From Formosa sp. Hel1_31_208 (lineage in GTDB: Bacteria > Bacteroidota > Bacteroidia > Flavobacteriales > Flavobacteriaceae): 64,000 nucleotides of DNA. The DNA is taken from contig NZ_LT629733.1 of assembly GCF_900104785.1 (NCBI RefSeq), positions 900,501 to 964,500 on the forward strand. Direction: 5' to 3'. The notes beneath the pieces are model-generated. The model was not told where the DNA came from, made no database searches, and was given only the letters and a program-made list of their open reading frames with translations. Shown piece by piece: positions 35,776 through 42,455 of this stretch; the stretch's first letter is position 1; each line of letters starts with the position of its first letter. Both the position numbers and the translations under genes were made by a program.

Positions 35776-36735
35776 ATGAAAGATCAAAACAACCCACCTG
35801 AATCAAATCTGCCTGTAAAAAAACCAAACCTTTTTCGCGACTGGTGGGAAGAAATGTATCCACATGATTTCATTCAAACTTTTAAAAATTACTTTTTTAA
35901 TCATAAACAATTTTTTGATGAAGTATTCAATGAACAATGGGACAATAAAGTAAAACCCATGGCTTTTTTATTTACTGCTATTGGTGTGTCATTAATTATT
36001 GGGTCTATTTCACCTTGGGGATTGGACTTTAGTGATGAACCTGCTCCACCAGTTGCCTGGCGTGAAATGCAGAAATCTATGAGTCAGGAAGAACGTGCCG
36101 CATTTGTAAATGCTTTTCAATTACAAGATTTTTTTAATTTAGAATATGATTCACCTCAATATTCACAAGCTGTTGATAACAGACTCATGGAGTATTTAAA
36201 AAGCGATACACTTGTAACGGCAACAAAACTCAAGGAATATTTCGAATCTAAAAATATGAAAGAGTTAGCTTTAAGGGCACATTATGTCGTATTAAAACAA
36301 CAAGTTGAACATGATAAGTTTCTGAAAAAAAGTGAAATTGGAGAAATAGAGCAAGTGGTTTATTTAAACCTTTTCGTATTGTGGTGCATGTTTTATTGGC
36401 TCATTGCACATCGGCTTTTTAAGAGGGCCAAACGAACATCAAGGGAAACAGTGTTTGTTTTTATGTACGGTTTGGGCATGCTGATATTTGTTGTTTACGT
36501 TCCGTTAATAGCTATTTTGGGAGCTTTAGATGATAATGTTCTCGCAATTGGATTTCTTCTTGTACTACTATTATTAATATTTGTGTTATATCGCATAATT
36601 ACGATCTTTAAACATACCCACAACACTGGATTTTTTAACTTGATGCTGGTGTATGTCAAAACATTTCTTGTCGCTGGTTTACTCGGGGTGTTGTTATTTG
36701 CTGGAGCGTACTTTTTAATGGAATCTCTATTATAG
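35776..36735 (+). CDS. Membrane protein of unknown function, Yip1/DUF3667-like topology
   Basis: 319 aa. A soluble N-terminal region of about 60 residues rich in aromatic residues (FRDWWEEMYPHDFIQTFKNYF) precedes one membrane helix, a soluble charged segment of about 110 residues, then four helices in the C-terminal half. The pattern is like Yip1 or DUF3667 proteins, but no motif is decisive and I do not recognise the family. No operon partner. Codon use is normal. Confidence 0.7.
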   Translation: MKDQNNPPESNLPVKKPNLFRDWWEEMYPHDFIQTFKNYFFNHKQFFDEVFNEQWDNKVKPMAFLFTAIGVSLIIGSISPWGLDFSDEPAPPVAWREMQKSMSQEERAAFVNAFQLQDFFNLEYDSPQYSQAVDNRLMEYLKSDTLVTATKLKEYFESKNMKELALRAHYVVLKQQVEHDKFLKKSEIGEIEQVVYLNLFVLWCMFYWLIAHRLFKRAKRTSRETVFVFMYGLGMLIFVVYVPLIAILGALDDNVLAIGFLLVLLLLIFVLYRIITIFKHTHNTGFFNLMLVYVKTFLVAGLLGVLLFAGAYFLMESLL

Positions 36736-37031
36736 ATAGTTCTTTTCCATTTTATTATGGAATTATATTTTGGCTCATATAATATAGGGCGTGCTACAAA
36801 AGCCCTATGACAATTCAAGAGAGGCCTTGATAAGATGAATAGGAAAAGCGTCTTCTTAGGTTCTCCTATGCCATGATGAAATACTGTTTTTTAAGATCGG
36901 GATACTCGTTTCTAGATAGTAAGGCTGTTATTATAATAGCATTTAGGGCGTTTGTCATACTGAACTTTATTATCCTTTAAGAGGAGTTATTAACAGTTAA
37001 TGAACAATTAAATCAATAAATAATGCATTTC

Positions 37032-37058
37032 AACGATAAAATATTACATTTTATCGTT
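37032..37058 (+). promoter_or_regulatory. Perfect 11-bp inverted repeat, probable operator
   Basis: AACGATAAAAT (37032-37042), spacer ATTAC, ATTTTATCGTT (37048-37058). Its centre is about 55 bp upstream of the predicted transcription start, a place where activators bind. Confidence 0.5.
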
Positions 37059-37064
37059 TAAATT

Positions 37065-37095
37065 TTTGTTTCTCTCTATTTTAGTCCTATGTTTG
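37065..37095 (+). promoter_or_regulatory. Canonical promoter of the secreted peptide gene
   Basis: TTTG (37065-37068), 19-nt spacer, TATGTTTG (37088-37095): full consensus with the same spacing as the tRNA-Asp promoter. Start predicted near 37100. Confidence 0.65.
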
Positions 37096-37306
37096 TAGTC
37101 CTTCTTAAGCCCCAAAATCACTTATCAAGGTAAATTTAATAATCCATTCATGTTTAGATGTCCTTAGGCATTTAGATTCCCTCAATTTTTAAGGCATTTA
37201 GTGTCTTATAGTTAATAATCCATTCTTCCCTCGAATTGGCATTTTTGATGCTGTTTTATCATTAACATAACGAAATTGAAATTTATAATCCCTAAAAACC
37301 AAAAAC

Positions 37307-37477
37307 ATGAAGACCCTGAAAATTACTTTACTACTTGTGGCTGTATTATTATTAACCGTATCTGGACAGAGCAGTGATTCTGTTGTGGATACTGATCAGC
37401 CTACCTACGAAACTCAAAAAAGCTACGATTTATTAGCACATGCTAAGAAAAAAGCAAAATTACAACCGCAAGGTTAA
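37307..37477 (+). CDS. 56-aa exported peptide
   Basis: ATG to TAA, 56 aa. A clear signal peptide, MKTLKITLLLVAVLLLTVSG, has a basic start and long hydrophobic core; likely cleavage is after VSG or nearby. The mature part of about 36 residues is acidic and polar first (QSSDSVVDTDQ), then basic (HAKKKAKLQPQG). No Cys, no lipobox. It has a strong promoter, a long leader and a perfect terminator of its own, unlike a chance frame. It precedes a kinase with a predicted periplasmic TPR domain, so a signalling role is possible. I do not recognise the family. Confidence 0.65.
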   Translation: MKTLKITLLLVAVLLLTVSGQSSDSVVDTDQPTYETQKSYDLLAHAKKKAKLQPQG

Positions 37478-37501
37478 TCTGTAAGAGATAAAATAAAAAC
37501 T

Positions 37502-37529
37502 AAGCCCTTATTTCTATAAGGGCTTTTTT
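37502..37529 (+). terminator. Terminator of the secreted peptide gene
   Basis: AAGCCCTTAT (37502-37511) and ATAAGGGCTT (37516-37525) pair perfectly around TTCT, followed by a T tract. Confidence 0.9.
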
Positions 37530-37554
37530 GTTTACGTTTTAATGAAATTTATTC

Positions 37555-37562
37555 TAACTTTG
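37555..37562 (+). promoter_or_regulatory. -7 element of the TPR kinase operon
   Basis: TAACTTTG, exact match, 26 nt before the TTG start of the kinase. Confidence 0.5.
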
Positions 37563-37588
37563 ATTGAGTAACAATAAACGTATACATC

Positions 37589-39607
37589 TTGATTAAATGC
37601 TTCTTACCCTTATTGGTATTTTTTACCTTACAGGTCTCTTCTCAAAGTAAAAATGATAGGATTGAAGAAGTTATCTCATTACGACTAAAATCAAAAGACC
37701 AAAAGATCAAACTTGAAGATCGCATAAAATATGCGGTTCAATCTGTTGATTTAGCCAAACAAATTAAAATTGATTCATCACTCATATTAAGCAACAGGCA
37801 ATTGTCGCTTTTATACTATGAGGCTGAGGCATATGACAAGTATCTTCGATTAAACAAGGAAAATATTGAAATCGCTCAAAAATTAAATGACTCCACATCT
37901 ATTGCGATTTCAAATGATAATATCGCTATATATTTTCATTATAATCAAGTCAACGATAGTGCCTATTTCTATTATTCAAAAGCACTTAAGTTTTATGATG
38001 ATAAAAAATTATCAAGGAAAGCAACTATCTTATTAAATATTGCTGATTTACAGGATACAGAAAAAGATTATTATGGGAGTGAAGAAAATGCGATTAATGC
38101 TCTAAAAATATTTGAGAACCTACCTGAAACAGAAGATAACTTAGATAATTTATGGATATTAAATAATCTCTTAGGAATTGTTTCACTCAAATTAGGTCAT
38201 TATGATAAATCACTAGAGTATCATGACAAAGCAGAAAGGGTAAGTCGGAATATGCGAAATGGTTTTTATAATAAAATTTACTCTACCAATAATAAGGCAT
38301 TCGTTTACAGAAAAAAAGAGAATTATTCTAAAGCTATAGAGTTATATTCAAGTTTGATACAAATTAGAGATCAATACGATGACTATGATCCTGCATTTTA
38401 TCCACTAGTTATTGATAATATGGCTTATACAAAACTAGTTTCAGGATCAAAGAATTTTGATGAAATGGAACGCTTGTTTAAAGAGGCGTATAAAATAAGT
38501 GATACCTTAAATGATGCAACAACGAAACTTCAAATTAGTATAGATCTTTCTAAATTTTATCTTAATCGAAAACAACAAGATTCCTCCCTAAAATATGCTA
38601 ATATGGCTTATAGAATAGCCAAGGAAACCTCTTCAAATGAAATTTTATTGGATGCATTAAAAGTACTATCAAAATTAAAAGAAGGGGAAGATGGAAAATC
38701 TTATTTGAACGAATATATTAGAGTTCAAGATAGTTTACTTACTGTAGAGCGAAGCAAAAGAGATAAATTTGCTAGGATAGAATTTGAAACCGATAAAGTT
38801 GAACAAGCCAACGAGCGCATGTCTGAACAGCTTATTTGGTTATTAGCGATTTCTGGAGGTTTATTAGTAACCTTATTTTTACTTTATATAATTATTACAC
38901 AGCGCGCAAAAAACAAAGAATTAAAGTTCGAGAAAGAGCAACAACAAGCAAATGAAGAGATTTATAACCTAATGTTATCCCAACAAGATAAGGTTGATGA
39001 AGCTAGAGCAGGAGAGAAAAAACGAATTTCAGAAGAACTTCATGATGGCGTTCTAGGCAGACTCTTTGGAACAAGACTTAGCCTTGATAGTTTAAACTTT
39101 TCCGAAGGTAAAGAAGCAATTAGTAATAGAGCAACCTATATCAAAGAACTCATGACCATCGAAAATGATATTCGTAAAATTTCACACGACTTAAACACTG
39201 ACTTTGTTTCAGGGTCTGGATTTATGGATATCGTTTCAGAACTTATTGAGAAGCAAACACAAGCCTATCAACTAAAATCAACCTTTAATTATACCGATGA
39301 TATCAACTGGGAAATGGTACATAATAAAACGAAGATTAACATTTACAGGATCATACAAGAATCCCTTCAAAATATCTACAAACATGCAAATGCTAATGGT
39401 GTAAAAATTAGTATTCAACTAAAAAATAATGTAATTTGCTTATCCATTGTTGATGATGGTGATGGATTTGACGTCAATAAAAGTAAAAAAGGAATAGGTA
39501 TCAAAAACATCAATTCGAGAGTTAATGAGGTTCATGGGAAGGCCGAATTTAACTCTATAATTAATAAAGGGACAGAAGTAAGTATTACCATACCATACAA
39601 AAATTAG
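37589..39607 (+). CDS. TPR-domain sensor histidine kinase (HisKA_3 type)
   Basis: 672 aa from a TTG start; no in-frame ATG occurs nearby and the signal peptide begins here (MIKCFLPLLVFFTLQVSS). Residues about 30-390 are helical TPR repeats, placed outside the cytoplasm by the signal peptide. One membrane helix (about 415-437) leads to a coiled coil and the HisKA_3 domain with phosphoacceptor His485 in SEELHDGVLGR, then a HATPase domain (IIQESLQNIYKHA, VDDGDGFD, GIGIKNINSRV). It should phosphorylate the LuxR-type regulator encoded 5 nt downstream. The periplasmic TPR could bind a peptide or protein ligand. Confidence 0.9.
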   Translation: MIKCFLPLLVFFTLQVSSQSKNDRIEEVISLRLKSKDQKIKLEDRIKYAVQSVDLAKQIKIDSSLILSNRQLSLLYYEAEAYDKYLRLNKENIEIAQKLNDSTSIAISNDNIAIYFHYNQVNDSAYFYYSKALKFYDDKKLSRKATILLNIADLQDTEKDYYGSEENAINALKIFENLPETEDNLDNLWILNNLLGIVSLKLGHYDKSLEYHDKAERVSRNMRNGFYNKIYSTNNKAFVYRKKENYSKAIELYSSLIQIRDQYDDYDPAFYPLVIDNMAYTKLVSGSKNFDEMERLFKEAYKISDTLNDATTKLQISIDLSKFYLNRKQQDSSLKYANMAYRIAKETSSNEILLDALKVLSKLKEGEDGKSYLNEYIRVQDSLLTVERSKRDKFARIEFETDKVEQANERMSEQLIWLLAISGGLLVTLFLLYIIITQRAKNKELKFEKEQQQANEEIYNLMLSQQDKVDEARAGEKKRISEELHDGVLGRLFGTRLSLDSLNFSEGKEAISNRATYIKELMTIENDIRKISHDLNTDFVSGSGFMDIVSELIEKQTQAYQLKSTFNYTDDINWEMVHNKTKINIYRIIQESLQNIYKHANANGVKISIQLKNNVICLSIVDDGDGFDVNKSKKGIGIKNINSRVNEVHGKAEFNSIINKGTEVSITIPYKN

Positions 39608-39612
39608 ACGAC

Positions 39613-40281
39613 ATGCAACATATTCATATTTTAATGGTTGATGATCACCCAATCATTATTGAAGGGTATCAAAACACATTGATGGCTACAAAGAAGGAAG
39701 ATCAAACTTTAGTTATCGATACAGCGAATACTTGTGATGCTGCAAATTTATTAATGCAAAAAGCAGCAAAAGAGCGACCATATGACGTATGCTTTTTTGA
39801 TATTAGCTTGCCGGCGTCATCGGATGGTAAAATTACATCTGGCGAAGATTTAGCTAAAATATCGCGAACGCTTATGCCAAATGCAAAGGTTATTATTTTA
39901 ACCATGTTTAATGAATCTTATCGCATTCACAGTATTGTTAAAGAAATCAATCCTGATGGGTTTCTTATTAAAAGTGATTTAACCTCAAGTGAATTAGCAG
40001 AAGCCTTTCACCATATCTTAATTGATCCTCCTTATTACAGTAGTACAGTAAGTAATTTCTTAAATAAAACGGTGGTTAATGAAATTTATGTCGATGAAAT
40101 TAATCGTAAAATATTACATCTCTTATCACAAGGGATAAAAACAAGAAGTCTTATTGAGTATATTGACCTTTCCATGAGTGCGATAGAAAAACGAAAAAAA
40201 CAATTAAAGATTCTTTTTTCAATAAATGATGGTAAAGACGAATCGTTGATTATTGAGGCTAGAAAAAAAGGATTTCTTTAA
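39613..40281 (+). CDS. LuxR/NarL family response regulator
   Basis: 222 aa. The receiver domain has VDDHPIIIEG near the start, phosphoacceptor Asp63 in CFFDISLP, and the conserved Lys in FLIKSDL. The C-terminal helix-turn-helix (about residues 155-222; NRKILHLLSQGIKTRSLIEY) is LuxR-like but diverged. Transcribed with the TPR kinase. Its likely DNA site may be the tandem TACGGTTTTTCC element directly downstream. Confidence 0.9.
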   Translation: MQHIHILMVDDHPIIIEGYQNTLMATKKEDQTLVIDTANTCDAANLLMQKAAKERPYDVCFFDISLPASSDGKITSGEDLAKISRTLMPNAKVIILTMFNESYRIHSIVKEINPDGFLIKSDLTSSELAEAFHHILIDPPYYSSTVSNFLNKTVVNEIYVDEINRKILHLLSQGIKTRSLIEYIDLSMSAIEKRKKQLKILFSINDGKDESLIIEARKKGFL

Positions 40282-40312
40282 AAAAACTGTTAAATATCTA
40301 TATTTACACATC

Positions 40313-40334
40313 AAGGCTTCCTATGGGAAGCCTT
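40313..40334 (+). terminator. Perfect hairpin after the response regulator gene
   Basis: AAGGCTTCC (40313-40321) and GGAAGCCTT (40326-40334) pair around TATG. There is no T tract, so it is an intrinsic terminator only weakly or a 3' end protector. Confidence 0.5.
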
Positions 40335-40349
40335 GTCAACACTACAAAC

Positions 40350-40386
40350 TACGGTTTTTCCACATCAAGTTTACGGTTTTTCCGTA
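40350..40386 (+). promoter_or_regulatory. Tandem TACGGTTTTTCC operators
   Basis: TACGGTTTTTCC occurs at 40350-40361 and 40372-40383, 22 bp apart. The second is part of a full palindrome TACGG-N5-CCGTA (40372-40386). Centres lie about 64 and 42 bp upstream of the start predicted from the TATATTTG at 40409, the classical places for a dimeric activator. Confidence 0.6.
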
Positions 40387-40408
40387 GTAAAAAGTTATTA
40401 TCTAAACC

Positions 40409-40416
40409 TATATTTG
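40409..40416 (+). promoter_or_regulatory. -7 element of the putative small RNA
   Basis: TATATTTG, exact match. There is no -33 TTTG at the standard spacing, which fits an activator-dependent promoter. Confidence 0.55.
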
Positions 40417-40420
40417 ACAA

Positions 40421-40514
40421 GTCAACAAAATTAATTAATCCCTCTAAGTAATTTGTTGAATTAATAGCAAAGAAAAGAACCTAATACTGCTCAACAGGTA
40501 TTAGGTTTTTTCTT
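40421..40514 (+). ncRNA. Putative small regulatory RNA
   Basis: From the start predicted by the -7 element to the terminator T tract, about 95 nt, with no ATG-initiated ORF. A 5' hairpin (CAACAAA 40423-40429 with TTTGTTG 40452-40458, plus TTA/TAA and one bulged A) is followed by an A-rich single-stranded stretch and the terminator hairpin AACCTAATAC/GTATTAGGTT. This is the usual shape of a trans-acting small RNA. Its targets are unknown. Confidence 0.5.
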
Positions 40515-40516
40515 TT
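40478..40516 (+). terminator. Terminator of the putative small RNA
   Basis: AACCTAATAC (40478-40487) and GTATTAGGTT (40498-40507) form a perfect 10-bp stem with a 10-nt loop, then a T-rich tract. No ORF precedes it on the plus strand since the response regulator, 200 nt away. It could also serve DUF456 from the other side. Confidence 0.8.
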
Positions 40517-40528
40517 ATATAACTCATG

Positions 40529-41026
40529 TTAAAATATCACTGCTTTATATTCAATAAATTTTACAATAAATAAGCCTAAAAACATCATCGCCACCATAAA
40601 TTTAATGAAGGTGGATGCGATAAACCCAAGAAACGATCCAAAGGCTGCCTTTAATGCTTTATCAAATTCAGTTTTATTTAGAAGTTCTCCAATTAAGGCG
40701 CCAAAGAATGGGCCAATGATAATACCACCAGGTATAGGTGACAGTAAGCCAACAATCAGTCCTACTGAAGTTCCAATCATACCTGCTTTGGTGCCTCCAA
40801 ATCGCTTGGTGCCCATGGCTGGAATAATATAGTCTAATATCCAAATTCCAAACGCAAAAATGAAGGTAATAATTAAAAAGGTCCAATTCATGGGAACCAC
40901 ATCAGCTAAGTGAAAAGTAAGTAATCCTACCCAACTGGTTAAAGGTCCTGGTAAGATTGGAAGGAAGCTGCCTATGATTCCTAAAATCATAAAGAAGGTA
41001 GCTAAAATGACTAAAAATATGTCCAT
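40529..41026 (-). CDS. DUF456 family membrane protein
   Basis: 165 aa with three or four membrane helices. The N-terminus FLPILPGPLTSWVGLLTFHL and GLLSPIPGGIIIGPFFGALIGEL, with repeated Gly and Pro, match the DUF456 family. Function unknown. Divergent from the DUF4350 operon. Confidence 0.85.
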   Translation of the reverse strand: MDIFLVILATFFMILGIIGSFLPILPGPLTSWVGLLTFHLADVVPMNWTFLIITFIFAFGIWILDYIIPAMGTKRFGGTKAGMIGTSVGLIVGLLSPIPGGIIIGPFFGALIGELLNKTEFDKALKAAFGSFLGFIASTFIKFMVAMMFLGLFIVKFIEYKAVIF

Positions 41027-41081
41027 TAAAATGATTTAAAATTCTACTTAGTAGACGTGAAAAAGTTAAAATTGTTACATT

Positions 41082-41126
41082 TTTAAACTAAATATTTAGT
41101 TTAAACTAAGTTTTTAGTTATATTTG
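41082..41126 (+). promoter_or_regulatory. BlaI-type operators and promoter of the DUF4350-blaI-M56 operon
   Basis: A perfect 24-bp palindrome (41082-41105, core AAACTAAATATTTAGTTT) is followed by a second, AACTAA-N4-TTAGTT (41104-41119), with centres 18 bp apart. The second ends at the -7 element TATATTTG (41119-41126). A repressor bound here would block the promoter. The operon encodes a BlaI-type repressor. Confidence 0.6.
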
Positions 41127-41147
41127 AAATATCAAAATAGGCAGTTT

Positions 41148-42068
41148 ATGTTTTCAAAGATGACCAAAAGCTTAGTGATTTACAGTTTTATATGCTGTTC
41201 GTATTTTGGTATGTCGCAACAAGTAGCTGATTCGTCTTTAGTTCTAGAAATTGAAAACCCCTATCATAAAAAAGACAAAGGACCTACACTATATATTGAC
41301 GAAGCACATCATAATTTCCATACCAAAGAGGGACGGTTTAAACCATTTAGTACCTTTTTAGAAAACGATGGTTATGTTGTAAAGTCCATGTCAAACTATG
41401 ATAATTTAAAACCTACAGAGGTTTTAGTGATTTCTAATGCTATTCATTCTAAAAATATAGGAAATTGGCAACAACCCATTTATAGTGCTTTTAATGAACA
41501 AGAAATAAACAGGTTAACGGAATGGGTAAAAAATGGTGGACGATTATTAATCATCGCAGACCATATGCCGTTTTCTGGTGCTGCGAATGAATTGGCTAAT
41601 GCTTTCGGATTTGATTTCTGTGACGGATTTGCACAATTATCAAAACCCAGAAATCAACCAGATATATTTTCCGAAGATAATGACCGCCTCATCTCATCTC
41701 CACTTACCGATGGAACTTATGGAAAAGCTATAAAAAGTGTGACCACATTTACGGGCTCCTCGTTTCAAATTCCGTCTTCCGCAACAGGAATTCTAAAATT
41801 TAAAAAAGGAGACGAATGCGCACAGCCAGAAATCGCCTGGCAATTTGATGACGATACGAAAGCCAAAGATTTAGAAGGACACTATCAAGGTGCTATTATG
41901 AATTTTAGCAAAGGTAAATTGGCCGTTTTTGGTGAAGCTGCTCAATTTACTGCACAGACTATTACCAATGAAAATGGCACATTTCGATTTGGATTTCATT
42001 CTGAAGATGCGCCAAACAATATGGAATTCCTAAGAAACCTAATGCTTTGGCTTAGTGCTAAAGACTAA
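41148..42068 (+). CDS. DUF4350 domain exported protein
   Basis: 306 aa from the ATG at 41148 (41160 is also possible). A signal peptide ends near FGMSQ. The rest is a DUF4350 domain with a glutaminase-like fold (YIDEAHHNFHTKEGRF, LKPTEVLVISNAIHS, GGRLLIIADHMPFSG). The upstream in-frame TTG at 41124 falls in the -7 element and is rejected. First gene of the BlaI operon; the BlaI ATG follows 22 nt after its stop. Function unknown. Confidence 0.75.
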   Translation: MFSKMTKSLVIYSFICCSYFGMSQQVADSSLVLEIENPYHKKDKGPTLYIDEAHHNFHTKEGRFKPFSTFLENDGYVVKSMSNYDNLKPTEVLVISNAIHSKNIGNWQQPIYSAFNEQEINRLTEWVKNGGRLLIIADHMPFSGAANELANAFGFDFCDGFAQLSKPRNQPDIFSEDNDRLISSPLTDGTYGKAIKSVTTFTGSSFQIPSSATGILKFKKGDECAQPEIAWQFDDDTKAKDLEGHYQGAIMNFSKGKLAVFGEAAQFTAQTITNENGTFRFGFHSEDAPNNMEFLRNLMLWLSAKD

Positions 42069-42090
42069 TAAAAACAATAAAAGTGACCAA

Positions 42091-42453
42091 ATGAAACAAT
42101 TAACAAAAGCCGAAGAAGAAATCATGCACATCCTTTGGCAATTAGAACGTGCTAATGTAAAAGATATTATTGAACAGCTTCCACAGCCTAAACCGGCTTA
42201 TAATACCGTGTCTACCATAGTACGTATTTTAGAGAATAAAGGGTTTGTGGACTACGAAAAACAGGGTAAAGGGCATATTTATTTTCCGTTGGTTAAAAAA
42301 CAAGAGTACAGCAATCAGTCGATTACGAACTTAGTTGACAATTATTTTCAAGGATCTTTTAAAAGCATGGTGTCCTTTTTTGTTAAGAAGAATGATGTTG
42401 ATTTAAAAGATATGGAAGCCATTTTAAAAGATATTAATAATAAAAAACAATAG
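42091..42453 (+). CDS. BlaI/MecI/CopY family transcriptional repressor
   Basis: 120 aa from the ATG at 42091. Begins MKQLTKAEEEIMHILW, the normal start of the family; a winged helix (about residues 1-75: NTVSTIVRILENKGFVDYEKQGK) is followed by a dimerising C-terminal helix. It represses its own operon until the M56 sensor protease next to it cleaves it. Likely target: the palindromes at 41082-41119. A longer frame from 42055 overlaps the upstream gene and is not supported. Confidence 0.93.
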   Translation: MKQLTKAEEEIMHILWQLERANVKDIIEQLPQPKPAYNTVSTIVRILENKGFVDYEKQGKGHIYFPLVKKQEYSNQSITNLVDNYFQGSFKSMVSFFVKKNDVDLKDMEAILKDINNKKQ

Positions 42454-42455
42454 GC

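Larger units (their letters stand above)
36736..37306 (+). other. 571-nt region with a canonical promoter, palindrome and repeat-bearing leader
   Basis: No ORF of note. It holds a weak hairpin TTCCAT/ATGGAA (36745-36762), a hairpin ATAGGGC/GCCCTAT (36784-36808), a perfect 11-bp inverted repeat (37032-37058), a canonical promoter (37065-37095) and a leader of about 207 nt. The leader has two copies of TTAATAATCCATTC (37136-37149, 37212-37225) and two of AGGCATTTAG (37166-37175, 37192-37201). The leader ends at the peptide gene. Confidence 0.6.

Noticed and set aside
36784..36808. Hairpin ATAGGGC/GCCCTAT as terminator of the membrane protein gene
   Set aside because: No T tract follows; kept only as part of the intergenic description.
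42055..42090. Upstream extension of the BlaI reading frame
   Set aside because: Overlaps the DUF4350 gene and the family begins at MKQLTKAEEEI.
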